Shown here piece by piece: positions 5,306 to 9,862 of a stretch of 9,862 nt of DNA. The stretch covers positions 1-9,862 of the forward strand of contig JALOKS010000073.1 of the NCBI GenBank assembly GCA_025456385.1. Direction: 5' to 3'. The position numbers were made by a program, and so were the translations under genes. Each line of letters opens with the position of its first letter. The first letter of the stretch is position 1. The DNA is from Thermoanaerobaculales bacterium. GTDB lineage: Bacteria; Acidobacteriota; Thermoanaerobaculia; Thermoanaerobaculales; Sulfomarinibacteraceae. Under the pieces are notes generated by a model. The model did no database searches. It worked only from the letters and a program-made list of their open reading frames with translations, and was not told the DNA's origin.

Positions 5306-6552
5306 GCGAAGGCAAGCCAACCCTGCTCGTGATCGGCGCCGGCATCGCGGGAGTGACCGCGGCCCTCGAGGCCGCCGAGACCGGCGCCGAGGTCGTCCTG
5401 GTCGAGCGCGAGCCGTTCATCGGCGGCCGCGTGATCCGGTCCTACAACTACTTCCCAAAGATGTGCCCGCCGACCTGCGGCATGGAGATCAACACCCGCC
5501 GCCTCGAGCGCAACCCGCGGGTCAAGGTCCTGACCTCCTCCCGGGTCAGCGCGGCGGAGCCGAACGGGAAGGGCTGGAAGGTCACGGTCACCACCGAGCC
5601 CGCCTTCGTCAACTCCCGCTGCACCGCCTGCGGCGACTGCGCTGCGGCCTGCACGACCGAGGTCGCCGACCCCTTCAACCTCGGGCTCTGCAAGGTCAAG
5701 GCGATCCGCCTCCCCCACCTCAACGCCTGGCCGAAGCGCTTCGTCTTCGACCGCGCGGCGGTCGGTGACGATGAGGCGAAGGCGATCGCCGGCGCCTGCA
5801 GCTACGGCGCGATCGACCTCGAGGCCAAGGCCACCACCGCGACCTTCGACGTCGGCGCCGTGATCGTGGCCACCGGCTGGAAGCCGTACCCGCTCGACAA
5901 GCTCGCCGATCTCGGCGGCGACCTTCAGGACGTCATCGCCAACGTCCACCTCGAGCGCCTCGCGTCGCCGGGCGGGCCGACCGGCGGCAAGATCCTGCGC
6001 CCCTCGAACGGCGAGCCGCCGACGCGGGTCGCCTTCGTGCAGTGCGCGGGCTCCCGGGACGTGAACCACCTCCCCTACTGCTCCGGCGTGTGCTGCCTGG
6101 CCTCGCTCAAGCAGGCCCAGTACGTCAAGGATCAGTACCCGGCGGCCGAGGTGACGATGTACTACATCGACCGCCGCACGCCGGGCCGCAACGAGGACGT
6201 GCTGCTCAAGACCTCCGCCCTCGAGGGTGTGAGGTTGGTCAAGGGCAAGGTCGGCCGCATCGAGCAGCAGAACGGCAGCCTCAAGCTGCACGTCGAGGAC
6301 GTCGAGAACGAGAAGGTCATCGAGGCCGAGGCCGACCTGGTGGTGCTCGCGACCGGCATGGTCCCGAGCGCCGGTGACGACGACCTCGCGCTCTTCACCC
6401 GCAAGGACGCCGACGGCTTCGTGCTCGACGACCTCGGGTCTGCGGTGACTGTCGCCGGGGTCGCGCGGAGGCCCGAGGACGTCGCTTCCTCGGTGCGCGA
6501 CGCCACGGGTGCCGCGGCACGGGCGCTGGTTGCGGCCGGAAGGAGGGCGTGA
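5302..6552 (+). CDS. qmoA: Quinone-interacting membrane-bound oxidoreductase, subunit QmoA
   Basis: A 416-residue HdrA-like flavoprotein on the cytoplasmic side of the Qmo complex, which exchanges electrons with AprBA. The FAD fold VIGAGIAGVTAALEAAETG is at residues 10-28, followed by ERE (35-37). MCPPTCGMEIN (54-64) is characteristic of QmoA. A ferredoxin-like motif, Cys107-X2-Cys110-X2-Cys113-X3-Cys117, is complete, but Thr replaces the usual Pro after the last cysteine. FVQCAGSRD (245-253), Cys260 and Cys264-Cys265 form the second HdrA-type cysteine group. The C-terminus has the VVLATGMVP strand (347-355) and a short GVARRPEDV segment (386-394) of pyridine-nucleotide-disulfide-type folds. 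GGAG (5292-5295) lies 6 nt before ATG. The start overlaps the YkgJ stop (ATGA) and the stop overlaps the qmoB start by one base, so the genes are translationally linked. Length is normal. Confidence 0.96.
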   Translation: MSEGKPTLLVIGAGIAGVTAALEAAETGAEVVLVEREPFIGGRVIRSYNYFPKMCPPTCGMEINTRRLERNPRVKVLTSSRVSAAEPNGKGWKVTVTTEPAFVNSRCTACGDCAAACTTEVADPFNLGLCKVKAIRLPHLNAWPKRFVFDRAAVGDDEAKAIAGACSYGAIDLEAKATTATFDVGAVIVATGWKPYPLDKLADLGGDLQDVIANVHLERLASPGGPTGGKILRPSNGEPPTRVAFVQCAGSRDVNHLPYCSGVCCLASLKQAQYVKDQYPAAEVTMYYIDRRTPGRNEDVLLKTSALEGVRLVKGKVGRIEQQNGSLKLHVEDVENEKVIEAEADLVVLATGMVPSAGDDDLALFTRKDADGFVLDDLGSAVTVAGVARRPEDVASSVRDATGAAARALVAAGRRA

Positions 6553-6554
6553 TG
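6541..6554 (+). promoter_or_regulatory. Ribosome-binding site that decides the qmoB start
   Basis: AGGAGG (6541-6546) lies inside the qmoA end. GTG (6549) and ATG (6552) are adjacent in-frame candidates for qmoB. ATG at 6552 has a 5-nt spacer, GTG only 2 nt, so ATG is preferred. It shares its A with the qmoA TGA stop. Confidence 0.75.
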
Positions 6555-8798
6555 GACAAGCTCGGTGTGTTCCTCTGCACGGGATGCGGCATCGCCGACG
6601 CCGTCGACGTCGACAAGGTGATCGAGGCCGCGAACGAGCGCAAGTGCGCCGCCACACTGACCCACGCCTGTCTGTGCGCCCCCGAGGGCCTGGCGGCGAT
6701 CCGCAGCACCGTCGCCGAGCAGCAGCTCAACGGCGTCCTGCTCGCCGCGTGCTCCGAACGCGCCAAGGCCGCGGAGTTCTCGCCCCTCGCGGGCGACAAC
6801 CTGGTGATGTTCCGGACCGCGATCCGCGAGCACTGCACGTGGTCGCACGAGGCCGGCCACGAGGACACCACCATGCTCGCCCAGGACATGGTGCGCATGG
6901 GCCTCGCCCGCCTCGAAGGCATGAAGGCCTTCACCCGGCTGCAGGAGGCGATCAGCGACACCGTCCTGGTCGTCGGCGGCGGCCGCACCGGCCTCGAGGC
7001 CGCGCTCGCGGCGGCCGGTCTCGGGCACCCGGTGGTGCTGGTCGAGCTCAGCGACCGTCTCGGCGGCCGCCTCGCCGACCAGGTCTCGGTTGCCCCCGAG
7101 GAGCCGCCCTACGAAGCGCCGCAGGCGAACCCGATCCCCACGCTGATCGACGAGGTGACCGCGCACGACCAGATCAAGGTCCTGACCTCGACCGCGATCG
7201 TCGCGATCGACGGCCAGCCGGGACAGTTCAAGGTCCGGCTCGACGGCTCCTCGGGCCTCGAGCTCACCGTGGGCGCGATCGTCCAGGCGACCGGCGCCTC
7301 GCCCTACGACGCGACCAGGCTCGGCCACCTCGGCTACGGCGCGTCTCCGGACGTGGTGACCTCGCAGGAGCTGGAGAAGATGCTCGTCGCCGGCAGGGTC
7401 GCCTGCCCGTCCGACGGCCGCACGCCGCAGCGCGTGGTCTTCGTCCAGTGCGCCGGCTCGCGCGACGAGAGCCACCTCCGCTACTGCTCGTCGGAGTGCT
7501 GCATCAACACCCTGCGTCAGGTCAACGAGCTCAAGCGGATCAACCCCGGGATCTCGAGCGCGATCATCCACAAGGACCTGCGCGCACCCGGCCTGATGGA
7601 GCACTTCTACCTCGCGACCCAGAAGAACACCGGCGTCATGATCACCCGCGGCGAGGTCGGCGGCGTCGAGGCCAACGGCAAGCTCAAGGTCAAGCTCCAG
7701 CACAGCCTGCTCGGCGACGACGTCGCGCTCGACGCCGACCTCGTGGTGCTCGCGACCGGAATGGTGCCCCGCTCCGCCGACGGCGAACGGATCCGCGAGC
7801 TCATCGACTGCCGCCACCAGGCCGAGCACTCCGAGAGCTCGCAGGTGCGCGAGACCTCGGCCAAGCGAGCGGCCGAGCTCGTGAGCCACGAGGGCACCGA
7901 GATCCTGCACCTCAGCTACCGCCAGGGGCCGGACCTCCCGACCCTCCGCTACGGCTTCCCCGACTCCCACTTCATCTGCTTCCCCTACGAGACCCGCCGC
8001 ACCGGCGTCTACGCCGCAGGGACCGTCCACGCGCCGATGGAGTCGGTGCAGGCCGCCGAGGACGGCATCGGCGCCGCCATGAAGGCGGTGCAGTGCATCG
8101 AGATGGCGAAGCGCGGTGAGGCCGTCCACCCGCGCGCCGGGGATACCTCCTACCCCGACTTCTTCCTCCAGCGCTGCACCCAGTGCAAGCGTTGCACCGA
8201 GGAGTGCCCCTTCGGGACCCTCAACGAGGACGCCAAGGGCACGCCGCAGCTCAACGTCCTGCGCTGCCGGCGCTGCGGCATCTGCATGGGCGCCTGCCCG
8301 GAGCGCATCATCAGCTTCCCCGACTACTCGGTGCACATGGTGGCCGAGATGATCAAGGCGATGGAGGTGCCGGAGGACTTCGAGGAGAAGCCGCGCATCC
8401 TCGCCCTGATGTGCGAGAACGACGCCGTGCCCGCCCTCGAGGCGGCTGCCGCCAACGGCGCGACCTGGAACCCCTGGGTGCGCGTGATCCCGATCCGCTG
8501 CCTCGGCTCGACCAACATCGTGTGGATCGCCGAGGCGCTGTCGAAGGGCATCGACGGAGTGATCCTCGTCGGCTGCAAGTACGGCGACGACTACCAGTGC
8601 CACTACGTCCGCGGCTCCGAGCTCGCCAACACCCGCCTCGGCAACGTCGGCGAGACGCTGCAGCGGCTGGCCCTCGAGCCCGAGCGCATCAAGGTCGTCG
8701 AGCTGTCCCACGATGAGTTCGACCGGGTGCCGAAGGTGCTCGACGACTTCGCGGAAGAGCTCGAGGCGATGGGCCTCAACCCCCTCAAGGGCTTCTGA
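6552..8798 (+). CDS. qmoB: Quinone-interacting membrane-bound oxidoreductase, subunit QmoB
   Basis: A 748-residue HdrA-MvhD-like fusion in the cytoplasmic arm of Qmo. An N-terminal HdrA-type domain carries Cys9-X2-Cys12 and Cys40-X-Cys42. The FAD fold follows with G142-X-G144-X2-G147. FVQCAGSRDESHLRYCSSECC spans Cys300, Cys312, Cys316 and Cys317. Two ferredoxin motifs, Cys542, 545, 548, 552 and Cys572, 575, 578, 582, should hold [4Fe-4S] clusters. The last 130 residues form an MvhD-like domain with Cys621, Cys650, Cys675 and Cys683, the pattern associated with an extra iron-sulfur centre. Domain order and length match known QmoB (about 750 residues). Together with QmoA it offers two flavins and several clusters, which has led to proposals of electron confurcation or bifurcation in Qmo; that remains unproven. 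qmoC starts 15 bp downstream. Confidence 0.96.
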   Translation: MDKLGVFLCTGCGIADAVDVDKVIEAANERKCAATLTHACLCAPEGLAAIRSTVAEQQLNGVLLAACSERAKAAEFSPLAGDNLVMFRTAIREHCTWSHEAGHEDTTMLAQDMVRMGLARLEGMKAFTRLQEAISDTVLVVGGGRTGLEAALAAAGLGHPVVLVELSDRLGGRLADQVSVAPEEPPYEAPQANPIPTLIDEVTAHDQIKVLTSTAIVAIDGQPGQFKVRLDGSSGLELTVGAIVQATGASPYDATRLGHLGYGASPDVVTSQELEKMLVAGRVACPSDGRTPQRVVFVQCAGSRDESHLRYCSSECCINTLRQVNELKRINPGISSAIIHKDLRAPGLMEHFYLATQKNTGVMITRGEVGGVEANGKLKVKLQHSLLGDDVALDADLVVLATGMVPRSADGERIRELIDCRHQAEHSESSQVRETSAKRAAELVSHEGTEILHLSYRQGPDLPTLRYGFPDSHFICFPYETRRTGVYAAGTVHAPMESVQAAEDGIGAAMKAVQCIEMAKRGEAVHPRAGDTSYPDFFLQRCTQCKRCTEECPFGTLNEDAKGTPQLNVLRCRRCGICMGACPERIISFPDYSVHMVAEMIKAMEVPEDFEEKPRILALMCENDAVPALEAAAANGATWNPWVRVIPIRCLGSTNIVWIAEALSKGIDGVILVGCKYGDDYQCHYVRGSELANTRLGNVGETLQRLALEPERIKVVELSHDEFDRVPKVLDDFAEELEAMGLNPLKGF

Positions 8799-8813
8799 TC
8801 TCAGGGAGGGCAT

Positions 8814-9862
8814 ATGGCCGCGATCCCGATCGTCCAGCCGTCGTCGGAGTTTCGTGAAGCCTTCGCCAGGCGCGGCGGCGACCGCGTGTCGCGCTGCTAC
8901 CAGTGTGCGACCTGCACCAGCGTCTGCGAGCTGGCGCCGGCCGACGCCCCGTTCCCGAGGCGCCAGGTGCTGTGGGCGCAGTGGGGGCTCGGCGACCGGC
9001 TGATGGCCGACGCCGGCCCCTGGCTCTGCCACCAGTGCAACGACTGCTCGGTGCGCTGCCCGCGCGAGGTCAACCCCGGCGACCTGATGGCCGTGATCCG
9101 CGCCATGGTCGTCGAGAAGCTCGCCTTCCCCTCGGCCCTCGGCCGCCTCGCGGGCGACGTCCGCAGGACCTGGCCGCTGCTCGTGTTCGGCCCGATCCTG
9201 TTCTGGGTCCTCCTGCTCGGCGTCACCACCGGCTTCGGCGAGGTCGAAACCCACCACGGCCTCCAGACCGGACCCGTCATGGGCAAGTTCTTCTACGACG
9301 CATGGGTCCCCCACTCCCTGATCTACGTCGTCAACTTCGCGGCGGTCGGCTTCGTCTGCCTCGCCCTGTTCGTCTCCGGGAGCAAGTTCTGGATGATGAT
9401 GGGCAGCCAGCAGCAGCGAAGCGGCAGCTTCGTCGGCGCCCTCTTCGGGGCGGTCGGCGACATCGCGCTCCACCGGAAGTTCTCGAAGTGCGACCACGGA
9501 GTGCCGAAACGGCGCTGGGGCCATTTCATGGTCATGTGGGGCTTCGTCGGCGCGGCCGTCGCTTCGGGCTTCGCCGTCGTCTTCCTGTACGCGGACACTC
9601 CGCCGTTCTCGTGGTTCTTCGCCCTGCCGTTCTTCGAGGATATCGGGTATCCGGTGCCCATCACCCACTGGAACAAGTGGCTGGCCAACATCTCGGCGCT
9701 CCTGCTGGTGGCCGGCGGGGCGCTGCTCTTCGTCAACCGGCTCAATCGCGGTGACAAGCTGAGCGGGCAGACCACGGCCTTCGACCGCTTCTTCCTGTGG
9801 CTCGTGCTCGCGGTCATCACCACCGGCGTCCTCACCGAGGTCCTCCGCTACACCGTCTCCGA
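8814..9862 (+). CDS. qmoC: Quinone-interacting membrane-bound oxidoreductase, subunit QmoC (3' end missing)
   Basis: The first 349 residues of the membrane subunit, an HdrC-HdrE-like fusion that connects the quinone pool to QmoAB. The N-terminal HdrC-like domain has Cys28, 31, 34, 38 and Cys72, 75, 78, 82 for two [4Fe-4S] clusters. A NarI-like membrane part follows, with hydrophobic segments at about 120-138, 167-187, 237-259, 289-307 and 325-344. His167, His237 and His285 at or near segment ends are candidates for haem b ligands. GGGAGG (8804-8809) lies 4 nt before ATG. The frame is open through the right edge, so the end of the gene is outside the window; usual lengths near 380-400 residues suggest only 30-50 are missing. 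Whether a qmoD-type gene follows cannot be seen. Confidence 0.95.
   Translation, partial: MAAIPIVQPSSEFREAFARRGGDRVSRCYQCATCTSVCELAPADAPFPRRQVLWAQWGLGDRLMADAGPWLCHQCNDCSVRCPREVNPGDLMAVIRAMVVEKLAFPSALGRLAGDVRRTWPLLVFGPILFWVLLLGVTTGFGEVETHHGLQTGPVMGKFFYDAWVPHSLIYVVNFAAVGFVCLALFVSGSKFWMMMGSQQQRSGSFVGALFGAVGDIALHRKFSKCDHGVPKRRWGHFMVMWGFVGAAVASGFAVVFLYADTPPFSWFFALPFFEDIGYPVPITHWNKWLANISALLLVAGGALLFVNRLNRGDKLSGQTTAFDRFFLWLVLAVITTGVLTEVLRYTVS

Noticed and set aside
6549..6551. GTG as the qmoB start codon
   Set aside because: Only 2 nt from AGGAGG; the adjacent ATG at 6552 has better spacing and gives the usual QmoB N-terminus.
6162..9668. Very long open frame on the minus strand (over 1100 codons) opposite qmoA, qmoB and qmoC
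   Set aside because: It is antisense to three clear Qmo genes. Such frames arise because G/C at third codon positions avoids stop codons on the opposite strand. Its composition is His/Asp/Glu/Ala/Gly-rich and matches no family.

Overview
The window comes from a GC-rich bacterial chromosome; third codon positions are mostly G or C. It carries the core of a dissimilatory sulfur-metabolism locus: adenylylsulfate (APS) reductase, aprBA, followed by the quinone-interacting membrane-bound oxidoreductase complex, qmoABC. The organism is therefore either a sulfate/sulfite reducer or a sulfur oxidiser running the same enzymes in reverse. The window has no sat, dsr or aprM gene, so the direction cannot be settled here. 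AprA can be lined up by eye with the recalled Archaeoglobus fulgidus enzyme, and every active-site residue I could place is kept. Adenylate kinase has a zinc-free, Escherichia coli-like LID. I cannot assign a phylum from the sequence alone; an uncultured sulfur-cycling lineage is plausible.

Layout, left to right. Bases 1-109 are the last codons of a plus-strand gene. Bases 110-281 hold a purine tract and a 16-bp CCCCTCTGCCCCTTTT tandem repeat that look like a terminator between convergent genes. adk lies on the minus strand (282-950). About 800 bp without a convincing gene follow (951-1758). They contain an AT-rich, promoter-like island and two CRP/FNR-type inverted repeats, and should be the control region of aprBA. 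aprB (1759-2190) and aprA (2201-4114) form a tight pair closed by a strong GC hairpin with a short T run (4131-4164). Only 11 bp later a second group begins: a small zinc-ribbon protein with Ogr/Delta-type cysteine spacing (4176-4502), a YkgJ-type cysteine-cluster protein (4499-5305), qmoA (5302-6552), qmoB (6552-8798) and qmoC (8814 to the right edge, incomplete). Junctions from the zinc protein to qmoB overlap by 1-4 bases, so these products are probably translationally coupled.

How the genes fit together. AprBA interconverts APS and AMP plus sulfite. QmoABC is thought to pass electrons between membrane quinol and AprBA. Adenylate kinase, divergent from aprBA, can recycle the AMP formed in the reductive direction. 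The two small cysteine-rich proteins are physically part of the qmo group but have no established role in this pathway. They are the best candidates in this window for undescribed accessory, maturation or regulatory factors.
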